A program made the translations under genes and the position numbers. From Trichopria drosophilae (Eukaryota > Arthropoda > Insecta > Hymenoptera > Diapriidae), in NCBI GenBank assembly GCA_030407085.1, contig CM059587.1:29671001-29735000 (forward strand): a stretch of DNA of 64,000 bases. Reading direction: 5' to 3'. The notes under the pieces are model-generated. The model was given only the letters and a program-made list of their open reading frames with translations, was not told where the DNA came from and did no database searches. Within the stretch, counting starts at the first letter, position 1, and the number at the start of each line of letters is the position of its first letter. Of the stretch, positions 24,613 to 35,165 are shown piece after piece.

Positions 24613-25402
24613 TTTTTACGGCATTATCGTTGATTTTACGAAGAAATGAATGAAAACCTTTTTTGTAGAGAATTCGATGTTCTATATTTTTTGTTGGAAA
24701 CATTTTTTTGTACGATTTGTATTTTTTGTTAAAAAATGGAAAAACGTGTTTTTTGAGCGTTTTTTTGTTAAACCTCCCCATAATCTAGTATGCATTATCT
24801 CCAAAAACTAATCAGATCTAAGTTTGGTCAAGAGAAACCCAAATCCGTTTGTACTTTTTAAATTCGTCCTGCCAGTCGCGAGATATCGCGTATACAAAAT
24901 TTTGCCCACGGACGGACGTACAACCTAACGGACACCAATATTTTATTGTTGCTTTGGGTTCCTTAGGGCCTGAAACGTCGGCATTTGATGAAAAACTATA
25001 GGGTAATTTTTTGGCGGGAACTGACCAAATTCAATACTTCGCCAGACCTGTGGTCTGGGGCGAAGTATAAAATTGGTGTCCGTTAGGTTGTACGTCCGTC
25101 CGTCCGTGAGCAAAATTTTGTATACGCGATATCTCGCGACTGGCAGAACGAATTTGAAAAGTACAAACGGATTTGGGTTTCTCTTGGCCAAACTTAGATT
25201 TGATTAGTTTTTGGAGACAATGCATACTAGATTATGGGGAGGTTTAACAAAAAAACGCTCAAAAAACACGTTTTTCCATTTTTTAACAAAATATACAAAT
25301 CGTACAAAAAAAAATGTTTCAAACAAAAAATATAGAACATCGAATTCTCTACAAAAAAGGTGTTATTCATTTCTTCGTAAAATCAACGATAATGCCGTAA
25401 AA
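24613..25402. repeat. Long inverted repeat (hairpin), about 330 bp arms
   Basis: The arms 24,613-24,940 and 25,072-25,402 are nearly identical inverse copies (TTGTAGAGAATTCGATGTTC through CGCGAGATATCGCG to CCTAACGGACACCAAT), separated by 131 bp holding GCCTGAAACGTCGGCATTTG and the TCGAAGTA block. Short outer arms (24,521-24,566 and 25,663-25,708, TTTAGTCGAGTTTTT and inverse) extend the symmetry. Open frames in the arms are repeat readings. Confidence 0.85.
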
Positions 25403-25479
25403 AGCAAATTAACATGAAATTAACATAAATTGTACATATACATATACAATGCATATGTATGTATATTATATACATTACA

Positions 25480-25662
25480 TGAAAAACAGAGACACAGAGG
25501 AAGCAGGGGAGTGAGGCGGGTATCAGGGCGGGAAGGGGGGAGCATAACAAAATATTCACTGTAATGTTGGTGTCGGGTAGTCATGGGGAGGTGGTAGCGG
25601 GGAGGGGGGGTTCGGGGCCTAGCAGGAAGCGGGGGAGCGTGACGGGTATCCCCCCCCCCCCC
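25480..25662. other. G-rich tract ending in a C13 run
   Basis: Multiple G runs on the plus strand (for example GGGGAGGTGGTAGCGGGG and GGGGGGGTTCGGGG at about 25,585-25,618) precede a C13 run at 25,650-25,662. The composition is unlike the flanks and could form a four-stranded G structure. No gene is seen. Confidence 0.5.
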
Positions 25663-26118
25663 GACCTGTCAAAAACTCGACTAAACCGCGTTTTTTTAAG
25701 CATCAGTGTGAAATGTCGACATTTGATGAAAAACTATAGGGTAATTTTTTGGCGGGAACTGACCAAATTTAATACTTCGCCAGACCTATGGTCTGGGTCG
25801 AAGTAACAAAATAAGTATTAACGTAAAATACATAAGTCGAGTCGTGACCGTTCATTTAAGTATTGGTTTAACTGTTTTATACAGGATGAGAAAACATTTG
25901 TTTCTGTGTTTTCACTTCATTTGTATTCAATTACAGGATCTAGTGCTCGGCATATTGTGCTTATTATTTTCTAAAATATGGTGATCACGCTATTCGACAC
26001 ATAAATTTTCAACGCAGTTATGAAATCGCAAAACAAATTCATCACACACATTTCAACACTTGACCATTTCCAAATAAGTATATTTAATTTATTATTATAC
26101 AATGCATTTTAATATAAT

Positions 26119-26226
26119 CGCTGGTAGAAAGAGAGATCAGTTTCTGGTCAGTTTTGCTGGGTTTCATTGCTTACAACACAGAGATCACAAAAAATGGCCA
26201 GAAACTAGTCGTATTTTCTGCCAGGA
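26119..26226. mobile_element. CCCTGGTAGAAA family, copy 2
   Basis: CGCTGGTAGAAAGAGAGATC at the left and GTATTTTCTGCCAGG at the right flank a 108 bp non-coding unit with ATCAGTTTCTGGTCA and TGGCCAGAAACTAG inside, as in copy 1 at 11.78 kb. Confidence 0.65.
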
Positions 26227-26425
26227 ATATTGTAATTTATTACGTATACATTATTACATTATGTTAGGCTAGTGCAAGTTAGATTATTGTACATGTATAA
26301 TATATGTATTAAATCCTAGATTTACAAATCCTTGAGTTATACACAGATTAGATTAAGCTCGTGTTTATATATTTAAAGGAATTTGGTTGATGTTTTAGGA
26401 TGAAGAGTCTGGGTTGAAATGATGT

Positions 26426-26445
26426 GGTTAGGTTAGGTTAGGTTA
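26426..26445. repeat. Interstitial TTAGG-type tract
   Basis: Four perfect GGTTA units, the same repeat as the arthropod telomere (TTAGG), followed by scattered GGTTAGGTT up to 26,500. It is too short to indicate a chromosome end. Confidence 0.6.
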
Positions 26446-26599
26446 CACTTGATGAGATGAGGTTAGGTTTTATTTGATTGAGGTAGATTAGGTTAGTGTA
26501 CTACGTGTGCAGTATTAGATTAAGTTAGGTTAATGTTTATACTTAGAAAAACTTGGGTTTTGTTTTTGGATGGAAGGCAAAAAATGCACATGAAATAAT

Positions 26600-26895
26600 T
26601 TATTTAAAAAAAAATGGCGTCCCGCATTAGTGGCGTCCCGCGTTAGTGACGCGATGGAACACCGTGTTAGTGGCACTTCTCGGAATCTTTCCATCCCCGC
26701 CATGTCGCCAGCCGCCTGAGGGGCGTGGCCTAATAAGGTACGGGCCCCAGGCGCGTGATTTGAATTACGTCACGTGACTGCAGGACTACAGTCTAGCGAG
26801 GGAAGCGATGTTTCTCCTACTTCCGCCACTAACACGGGGATTGAGGGGAGGGCTTGGAACCGAGCACGCCACTATCGCGGGAGTCTACTGTACTC
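26600..26895. mobile_element. GC-rich inverted-repeat segment with TCCCGCRTTAGTGGCG motifs
   Basis: Repeated GTCCCGCATTAGTGGCG, GTCCCGCGTTAGTGACG and CCGTGTTAGTGGCAC on the left face CGCCACTAACACGGGG and CGCCACTATCGCGGGAG on the right. The right end CGCGGGAGTCTACTGTA resembles the inverted end of pogo/Tigger-type elements (TACAGTAGACTCCCGCG). The left end is not clear, so only a partial element is supported. Confidence 0.35.
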
Positions 26896-26957
26896 GAATT
26901 TGGAGTCAATAGGAGAACTTGAAAATAGCGGATCTAAGATAAAACATAAATTAAAAA

Positions 26958-27614
26958 CTAGTGTTGGCGTAGTGCCTCGCTCGCTTCGCTCGCTCAGAAA
27001 CTTCGACCCAGTGGAGAGTCGGCAATTCCTTAATACTCGTTTGTTTACTAACAGCTTTCAATTATATTATAAAATTATATTGATATTTGGGGGTCCAATC
27101 ATATTTAGGTCCAAGTGGCTTCGATAGATATTTTACAATAATATAGTGTTTCTAATATGTATGAAAATTGAAAATGAGCATTTTCAAAACTTCGACCCCA
27201 ACAACAGGCCAGCCGAAGTAATAATAAATAAAAGTTGCAAGACACTTACTTCATGCACTTGTATTTTAATAGACTATTCGATGCATATTACATGTTTGCT
27301 GTGTTTTACTAATTACTGTCTGTATCATTATGATCTTATATATATACATATAATTCGTCAAAGATATCTTGAAAGTTTCGAAAAGATCTCTGACGGATAT
27401 CTTTTCGATATCTATAAGACATCTTTTAGATATATCGAAATAGTTAGTTTCGTATCAAGGGCGTAAAAGAACTTATGCGCTCGTAGGTGATCACCGCGCC
27501 CGAGGGGCTGGCAAAGACTACCCCTGGGGGCTAGGGGGTCGAAACGCCGAAATTTGATGAAAAACAATAGGGTAATTTTTTTGCCGAGGTGACCAAATTC
27601 AATACTTTTTCAGA
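26958..27614. repeat. Dispersed repeat (copy B), uninterrupted
   Basis: This matches the split copy at 15.56-17.27 kb and shows the empty site GTTTCTAATATGTATG where the other copy carries the 1,022 bp insertion. The open frames at 26,774-27,127 and 27,146-27,466 are readings of this repeat and its flank. Confidence 0.75.
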
Positions 27615-27639
27615 CAATAGTCATAAACATTTTAAACCA

Positions 27640-28108
27640 GTTTTTATGGAATTATCGTTGACTTTAGGAAGAAAATGCATAGAACGTTTTTTGTAGAGAA
27701 TTTCGTGCTCTATCTTTTTTGTTTGAAACATTTTTTAATAAAATTTGTATTTTTCAAAATAAATGCAAAAAACTACGAAGAAACTTAATTGGGGCTAATT
27801 TATTTTGGTAATGGACGGATGGATCTGCGCCAAAATCTAATCAGATCTAAGTTATGCCAAGACGCGTATTTTAAAAAAAAATTATGTCAATACGCTTATC
27901 CGTTCGCGAGTTATCGCGAGACAAAAAAACGGGACGTACGGACGTACAGACGTACGTACGTACAAGATCACGGACACAAATTTTTTTATTGTTGATTTGG
28001 GTTCCTTAGGGTCTGAAACGTCGACATTTGATGAAAAACTATAGGGTAAATTTTATGCCCGAAGTGACCAAATTCAATACTTCGTCCAGACTTAGTCTGG
28101 GTCGAAGT
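27640..28108. repeat. Dispersed GACGGACG / TCGAAGTA repeat, copy
   Basis: TTGTAGAGAATTTCGTGCTC, GTTATCGCGAGAC, a GACGTACGTACGTAC tract near 27,950, GTCTGAAACGTCGACATTTG and GTCTGGGTCGAAGTAA follow the same order as other copies. It adjoins copy B of the 26.96 kb repeat. Confidence 0.65.
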
Positions 28109-28430
28109 AATAACTTGTTTTACTTTCCTACTATTTTATTGATCTTCTATTTCAAATTTTACAAAGGGTACGAAATAATTTTTAAAAAATTACGATTTCT
28201 TATGCTTTTTCAAGCGATTCACCCTTTGGATATGCAGGGTTTACATTTAGTTATATTGATGGTTGTTGATCTGCGTACTACGAATTAAATTATTTAGAAT
28301 CAGAAGACGGAAGATTTGATAAGGCGCTTCAATAATTATGCACAAATGGCTTAATTATAAAAAGGGTAGTCAAACGATCATTAGGAATGAAACCAATTAG
28401 TATATTTAGTAAATAATCATTTTATATTAA

Positions 28431-29310
28431 GGTAGCTAGACCCTAAACACCTATTATTCAAGAAGTTTTTGAAACTTTCAGCAAACTAATTTGAATAACA
28501 ATGCGTATGTCTGTTAAATTTGAACAATTTTGACCGTTTAGTTTCCGCGATATAATCAATCAACAATCGCATGTTTTTACATAGATCAGTATGGTAGCCA
28601 TGATGAAAGTTGTCGAAAAAATGCCGATTCGATACAAATTTTCTTATAGCATAAAACCTACTGTCAAGATCTTGACGAAAAACTAGCCTGAAGTAATTGA
28701 AGTAATGAGGAATCACATATTTGAAAGTCGTAAACATTGACCGTTTAATAAAAAAGTTCGACTTGATCAAAAATCAAACTTTAGAAATTGAAATTTCTCG
28801 GGATTTGTCATACGATACAGAATAGACGGCAACGATGCATTTATGAGATCATTCTTTGTTTTTGCGCGCGAGTATTTGAACATACATACGTACTTTTATT
28901 GATGAGTTTAGCATGAAATCCACTGTAGATAACGTAATATAAATAAAATACACATACGCGTATTCATAAAATATGTAATAGATATGCAGACATTTTCGTT
29001 TTCTGTATACGACCACATTAAATAAAATACGAAAACAAACTCTGTTTCGATCCACAGCGGAGTATGTACATACCTGTGTTTAAATCGCGCTTTTCTGATA
29101 AAATGCGACGTTGCCACTGTTTCTGTACTACGTTATTCACTAGGTTAATTTTTTTCTTTCCATTAATTCAATTTAGTATGTATTTGATATTTGAATGACA
29201 TAAGACTAATTATTTATTTATAATTAGATTTTACATATTGGTATTGAGGTTATGTTTTTACACTTTACAGTTACATCGTTTTTGACTTGTTCAGTTGGGG
29301 TCTAGCTACC
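28431..29310. mobile_element. 880 bp TTAA-flanked element with GGTAGCTAGACCC ends
   Basis: GGTAGCTAGACCC at the left and GGGTCTAGCTACC at the right are perfect inverse ends, each next to TTAA. TTAA duplication is typical of piggyBac and Kolobok-type transposons (family knowledge). The interior has a 94-codon minus frame (28,486-28,770) and two smaller ones at 28.85-29.12 kb with no recognised transposase motif, so it is probably non-autonomous. Confidence 0.7.
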
Positions 29311-29642
29311 TTAATCCTCGAAAAAATGTAAAAAACGGAAATCCTGTTCAGGTAATGTCAACATGTGGATTGTTCACTGGAATAGTTTTATTATACACTT
29401 TTCAATCATGAGAATTAAAAATATAACAAATGTTTCTTTTAGTGCATTAACGTGATTAACAGTTTAACGATATGGTTTTATTATTTTGCTGCAAGACATA
29501 AAAGATACTGGCCATATTTGGAACGGTGAGGGATATTTAAAAAACGCAGTTATATAATAGTATGTCAAAGTTATTTCGTAAACTGCTTCTTTTATTTATA
29601 ATCAGTCGGTAATCGTGATGCAGAGATAAAAAGATATGATCA

Positions 29643-29975
29643 ATGTCGTTTGACGCGAATGACCATAAGACTTATAACACAATTATTGATATTTTATATT
29701 TAGCGAACCCCTCGAACGGTTGTGAGGCGCCGTCAATTATGGGTCAATGCTCCGCTCTGTTGAACCGAGGGATTTTTAATGAATATTCTATATATTACAA
29801 GTTCGATTTTTCGAACCATGACCTATTCCCATCTTACATGAATGATAAAATAATAACATTCACACAAAATCGTATGTTTCCGTACACGATATTAATATTC
29901 TTATTTAATATATGGCCATTGTTTATATCATTTTTGTACCTGAATATTAAGGAATTTGTAATACTTTGCATTTGA
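29643..29975 (+). CDS. 110-codon open frame, unrecognised
   Basis: The frame starts MSFDANDHKTYNTII and ends with a hydrophobic, possibly membrane-spanning segment (YTILIFLFNIWPLFISFLYL). It lies in single-copy sequence between a TTAA-flanked element and a short inverted-repeat element. Length alone is unusual for this AT content, but there are no recognised motifs, no clear splice sites and no polyadenylation signal nearby. Treat it as hypothetical. Confidence 0.15.
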   Translation: MSFDANDHKTYNTIIDILYLANPSNGCEAPSIMGQCSALLNRGIFNEYSIYYKFDFSNHDLFPSYMNDKIITFTQNRMFPYTILIFLFNIWPLFISFLYLNIKEFVILCI

Positions 29976-30265
29976 ACACTCCAAAAAGTAACAAAGTTGC
30001 ACTTGAACAGTAAAAAAAAGTAAGAAAGTTTGCGGATTTTACTGATCGGAAATGTTCAAAAACTATTATCTCTCGGTGTCCCATACAATGTAATGTATGT
30101 TTGTTCAAGGTCATATGCCACAAATGGGGAGGCGCTTGTTGTTAGCTGATAACGGTTGTCCATCGACGATACTGAGGCATATTAAAATTCTATGTCACGT
30201 TTTGTTAAAGCTATGAAGCAGACCTTGACAGATTTTAAATGTAATCAAATTACTGTTTGCCATTA

Positions 30266-30381
30266 CCCTGGTAGAAATGAAAACATTTTTTGTACAATTC
30301 TGGTATAACATTTTTATTTACCACGTTAAAGGTATAGAGGAAATGGCCAGTCTAAGAAAAAATGCACAAATTTATACCAGG
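30266..30381. mobile_element. CCCTGGTAGAAA family, copy 3 (diverged)
   Basis: CCCTGGTAGAAATGAAAAC at the left and ATTTATACCAGG at the right bound about 116 bp, with an internal TTCTGGTATAAC and GGCCAGTCTAAG. It is more diverged than copies 1 and 2. Confidence 0.5.
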
Positions 30382-30918
30382 ATAGAAAACAAATTGTTTG
30401 TCAATGTGGCCATTTCCAATTGATCCATTACGTCAGTTATTGCAAAACATTTATATATTTATGTGCCCCCGCACGTGAGATTCAAAAATAAATATACACT
30501 TAGATCCGTATCATATTTAGCACCTTCACAGTGCAAGTCATATAATTTTTCTGTGCTATTTATTTTTCAAACCGCATGGTATAAATATTAAATGCCTTGA
30601 TTCTCGGTAATGACTGTTTCCGTTCAATTTGTAAACAATGTAATGTGTTACGCCAACATCGTGTAAATGTTAACCCATATATTCTGTTTCTCCATTTGTT
30701 TACAATTTTGACGGTGACTACTACTTCAGAGGAACATTTCAAACTGTCGCGTCTTTATTTCTTTTTTATAAATCCATCGGTGGCATTAAATTTAACATCA
30801 AAAACCATCACTCCTTGCATCCGAATGTATAAAAACTTTAGAAAAATTTCATTAGGTGGTCTGATTATAACAATTTGTTGTTAGAATTAAAATTTGAAAG
30901 TTAGACTAAACAAATTAC

Positions 30919-31026
30919 CTTTGCTGGTATTGGTCCTGTAAAATCTTTTATGTAAACTCTCTCAGGGGCGAGAATTACCGAAAACATTAATGCAAATAAC
31001 AGCCAATGGTCATCAGTGTCCAATAC
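30919..31026 (-). CDS. Candidate internal exon (36 codons) of an unidentified gene
   Basis: On the minus strand a pyrimidine-rich tract and TTTCAG precede a 108 nt open segment that ends at AAG followed by GTAATT. The segment is in phase 0 at both ends, and only this frame is open; the other two contain stops. The peptide begins VLDTDDHWLLFALMF and ends FTGPIPAK, with a hydrophobic stretch in the middle. The look is that of a real protein exon, but I do not recognise the family and found no convincing partner exon within a few kb on either side. It could be an exon of a gene with long introns, a stranded exon of a dead gene, or chance. Repeats close by (30.27 kb and 28.4-29.3 kb) are unrelated to it. 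Confidence 0.4.
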
Positions 31027-31029
31027 CTG

Positions 31030-32210
31030 AAACAAAGGAATTTTATTTTTATGTAGTAAATTCTATACTAAAACCCGATATTTTGATCTTGTTTACAGTG
31101 ACTAATTCGAAAAATCCGTAATATACGTTGAGTTTCGCCTAGGAAAAATGAGTATTAGGACAATTGCAAGTTAGGATATCTGTCTTATACTATCCGATTT
31201 CGCATAACTTATCATTTAATATCGAAAGTTACGAAACCACATAATAATTTTATAATCATCCTCCCGCTTTAACATCTATAGACAGAAAATTATAATACGA
31301 ACTTGTAACCCATCCACCTAAAATTACCCGGCATCGTGTTTAATTAAATATACCCCCATGTCCACAGGATGTCGACCTATCGGGGATATTTGTGAGACCC
31401 ATTGAATTTTAGAGCAACGATAATTTAATTGTCGTTAAATATCTTACAATTTAGAACGTGTTCAAAGCAATCAGTAATTAACATTTGATTAATGAGAAAT
31501 AGTTTTGGTTTTATATAAGCCACTTGTTGTTCCAGTCAGTTGCAGAAATCATCATCAGCCTAACTACATATTGACCAAATTTATCAGATGAATGAACCAC
31601 TAGGTTTAGTTTATAATCTATCGATCGTACAGGGCCGAACAAAAAAAAATTGTTGAGAAATAACATGAATCAGAGGTAGTGAACCTATTATTTGACCGAC
31701 ATTTTTAAAAATATCTGACCCGGCATATTTATAAGTAGGCTTTTATCAATTTGAGTCGAGAATGGCTTGAAAATCTGATAATCTAAATTGGACAACTGAC
31801 TCGTTTTCAGCTGCTAAAATTCTATAACATCCACTGATTCTAATATAGTATTGTGTTATTATTCCTAGGATTCGGTTGTCACTTTAGAGGAATTTTGAGT
31901 GACAGTGGTGGAACTGGAGGAACATTGACCTTCTCTCACTATCGTAAAAAATGCCCTTAAATTCCTTCCTAAACGACAACTTTTGGAATAATACCCAAGA
32001 TGAAACAAACCAGAGATGATAAATGGACCCTTCCGCAGAAGTATTACATTGAAGTGAACTGGACAATGAAAAAAGGATAAAGTAAAATGTCGTTTCAAAT
32101 AGACGTGTGATAGTGCTCCACGTGCTCTCGTCCGTACTTTGTCGGTAATGTTGTGGTGTGTTAAGGAAACTGGAAGTGCGATTGGTCACTTCCAATACCT
32201 AATGGGTAAA
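31030..32210. other. Intergenic or intronic sequence, no gene fixed
   Basis: If the exon at 30.92-31.03 kb is real this would be its upstream intron on the minus strand. Minus frames at 31,865-32,195 overlap each other and show no motif. Confidence 0.35.
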
Positions 32211-32214
32211 CCGC

Positions 32215-32379
32215 ATGCACAATAATTCTTCCTCGATACGACAGAGGCCGTCGGCCGTTCCCGACAAATACGGAAGCCGGTTCGCGCAGTTCATGTACAC
32301 CCACGCTCTCTACACGCAGGCCGACCTCCTCCTCTGCCACCCACACCTTCTCCTCCAGGAGGACGTTTTATCGATTTGA
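32215..32379 (+). CDS. Small open frame in a GC-rich patch
   Basis: A 54-codon ATG frame (starts MHNNSSSIRQRPS) covers a GC-rich patch that is also open in a second plus frame through about 32,531 (an inner ATG frame there begins MRQILVNSQV and ends KKRRRRC) and in part on the minus strand. Several open frames are expected in GC-rich DNA, so none is preferred. The patch could be a 5' exon, promoter-proximal sequence or a non-coding RNA exon. No family is recognised. Confidence 0.15.
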   Translation: MHNNSSSIRQRPSAVPDKYGSRFAQFMYTHALYTQADLLLCHPHLLLQEDVLSI

Positions 32380-33630
32380 CGGCTGTTCGTCAGTCAGTAT
32401 GAGACAAATTCTGGTAAATTCGCAAGTGGCGACTGCCTACCCATCCTCAGAGTATGCTGAGGATCGTTTTCAGCTCGTTTTGAAGTGCTTCAGTGATCTA
32501 GGGGTGACTAAGAAAAGGCGCCGTCGTTGCTAGGATATGATCCTGTGTTCCCAATCGACTAGTACTTGCACTTGTCGCTGCCATCAAAGCGGTTTAATCA
32601 CATGCCCAGGTTTGAAACCTTATTTTGAAACCTCGTTGACTATTTTCTTCCCATTTTCAAATAATCCCTTTCCCAATACTTTGAGGGAGTTGGGAGGTTC
32701 AAGCCACTCTGGGGACCATGCGTATTAACTCTCAGACCTGACCTGCGGCAACCTCATCGATTATTAACATATCCCTCAAGGTTTGACCGCATTCACCCAC
32801 GATATCATTCTAAAGAGTTATGGTCCTGTACTTGTCGCCGGATTTCAAGGTTGTGTTTTCTTTTGTACACAGCGCTTGCCTTGCGCTTGAAGGTTATGTA
32901 TCGTTTTACATATAACGTTACATGTATTTTTGATACCCGTAGTTAAAAAACAAGATTTTCTTGTAAGTCAGGTTATGCGGCTTTTATCACTGATGTGGCT
33001 CGTAGTCAAGGTGGGTATACAAATGAGGCTACGTATTATACAATTGGCTGGGAAGTTTACGCTTCGACGTTTTGTTTGAACGACTCTTATCGCTTTTGTG
33101 ACTTCGGGAACGATCGGTCGGAAAAGGTGAGACATTGCTCGCAATCTGACAAAGCCTTTCCTGTGATGGAATCGCGTTATTGTGTTTGAACGAGGAGGAC
33201 CGGACACATGCACACGTAGTTGTATAGACACTGGAGGTTTCAAGAACTCGCCCTCCTCCTACTCTTAGAGTTTTGAATAACAGCACTTCCCTTCCTCTTG
33301 TCTATTCAATCACAGGGCCGAACTTTCGGTCGATACTTCCCTACGTCGTGTATTTTGGTATCTTTTTTGGCTTCTGTTGTTTTTTCGCGACCTGAAAGAA
33401 GATTGAAAATCCTCATATATCACGATAGTAATTGAACATTTTATTAAAATAATAATATGGGTTCAATAATTTACATTAAAATTAAAATCTGATGAATATA
33501 CTTATGTTTACTCCATTCTTGACAATCTAGGAAATAAGAATTACTGCGCAAAAACAAGGTGAAACCGGGGCATAAAATCTGAAACCGTACAGATCTTATA
33601 GTTTATTTATTTCCTGTATCCTGTTGTTCA
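32380..33630. other. Mixed-composition region, unrecognised frames
   Basis: GC content is above the window average in patches (33,000-33,340). Overlapping frames on both strands (32,995-33,189 plus; 32,968-33,286 minus) have protein-like composition but no motif, and no pair of splice sites joins them convincingly. Confidence 0.3.
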
Positions 33631-33775
33631 GTGAAAGCAGATCTTGGCTGTACTATACTTTACTGCTTACTAGGATTTCATATTTTCATATTTCCCGAAC
33701 AAAACCACATATCTTCAACGGAACCCTATTATTTCATTCGTAATCCTCCATTTTTCCGATTTATGTATTTTTTTA

Positions 33776-34173
33776 CGCAGAGAGAAAAATGGATTAATGG
33801 AACCATAAAAAAGGTAGAAATGGTTCTAACATATACGATAAGAGTAAAAACTGACTGTATGTTAATTTTACTATTCATAATATTGTATAATGTATCGTAC
33901 AATAACAATCTTTACTATGACAAGAGATTATTTTCAATTGATCAAGTTAATTTCATCCATTTTGTTATTTACGAATGTTTAAAGTTACTATTTAACTGCA
34001 AAACTGCGCCAGATTTGAGGTTATGTACGCTACTGTATAGTTAATTATCGAGAAATAGTAAACGGAACAATATTATTGTATTTTTTACTACAGAAATAAT
34101 TTAATTATTTTCTTGTAATTTCGCGTGTTACATTTTTAAAGTGGTTCTATTAACTACATTTTTTCTCTCTGTG
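33776..34173 (+). mobile_element. 398 bp TA-flanked element, CACAGAGAGAAAAA family, copy 1
   Basis: Ends CGCAGAGAGAAAAATGG and, inverted, CACAGAGAGAAAAAATG, both flanked by TA. The inside matches the copy at 38.49 kb in inverse orientation (shared ACTATTTAACTG and AGATTTGAGGTTATGT). The 137-codon frame at 33,631-34,044 runs from unique sequence into this element and is probably not a gene. Confidence 0.75.
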
Positions 34174-34339
34174 TAGTATGATTCGGCGTGTTAAACCGAA
34201 ACCTTGTTCTACTTTCTCACATTCCACTTAAATATATATATTTCTATAAATTAATAAAGGTGATATCTGATGTCCGCTAGATTTGCAGGGCCTTTGTCAT
34301 GGACATTTTGAATAGAAATTCATAAGTAGTTATTTTCGA

Positions 34340-35165
34340 AGAGTAGAAACTTGTATAAAATATTTCAACGTTTCAATATTGTTGATTACTATATCAAATT
34401 AGCCAAACAGGTTTTAAAAGATAATGGTTACCCTGAATACATCATTAATGATTGTTTAAATATAATTATAATTATAATTTAAATATAATTTACAACAAAT
34501 TTTTAAATTATATAACACTTGTAATAATTTCATTAAAGATGAATTTATAAAAACTGTCAGTATTCCTTATATTAAAAATATTTCTGAAAAAATTTAAAAG
34601 ATATTAGCTGATCAAAACATTAGAATTGTTCATAAACCATACAATGTTAAGTGGAATTAAGCCTTTTAAAGATAAACTTTCCAAATTACAATTAACCGAT
34701 GTTGTTTATCAAATAAATTGTAATCAATGTAATGCTGTTTACATATAGGTAAAACGGGAAGATTATTAAAAACCAGAATATATGAACACAAAAAAAAAAA
34801 CATTTTTGGTAAAGTCAATCAAATTTTGTTTTTTTAAACGAAATTTAAATTACCAAAAAACTTTTTAACATTTCTATACTATATAATATTAAAAAAATTG
34901 TCTTTCCTTTCCTCTTTTTTCTTCTTTTCTTTATATTTTTTTGGCTTTTTTGCATCAATTGATTTTTTCATTTTGTATATTTTTTTCATAAAAAACCTAT
35001 TTTCTATAATATTATAGTATTACTATTTTCCATTTTTTGATATAATGTGTACCACTTTTATTTTATTACCTTATTATATATAATTTTAGATGATATTATA
35101 GATTATAGAAATATATATTCTGAAGAGGATCTGCTAACGAAAGCACTAAACACGGAAAAGAAGAT
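34340..35165 (+). mobile_element. Decayed Penelope-like retroelement 2 (3' fragment)
   Basis: Starting near 34,411 the translation shows QVLKDNGYPEYIINDCL, then SIPYIKNISEKI and DQNIRIVHKPYNVKW, broken by stops. At about 34,670-34,790, after a shift, it reads LTDVVYQINCNQCNAVYI, the N-terminal part of a GIY-YIG nuclease, followed by RLLKTRIYEHKK. At 35,118-35,150 the sequence CTGAAGAGGATCTGCTAACG is a typical Penelope 3' feature. The reverse transcriptase core is absent, and stops and shifts show it is dead. It is more divergent than, and not a recent copy of, the element at 8-9 kb. Confidence 0.75.

Noticed and set aside
26426..26500. Telomere or subtelomere signal (TTAGG)n
   Set aside because: Only four perfect units plus scattered GGTTA; common as short interstitial tracts.
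27941..27965. GACGTACGTACGTAC tract as a distinct microsatellite
   Set aside because: It is the variable GACG/GTAC tract inside the dispersed repeat, present in different lengths in each copy.
33631..34044. 137-codon plus frame
   Set aside because: It crosses from unique sequence into a 398 bp inverted-repeat element, with AT-driven composition and no motif.
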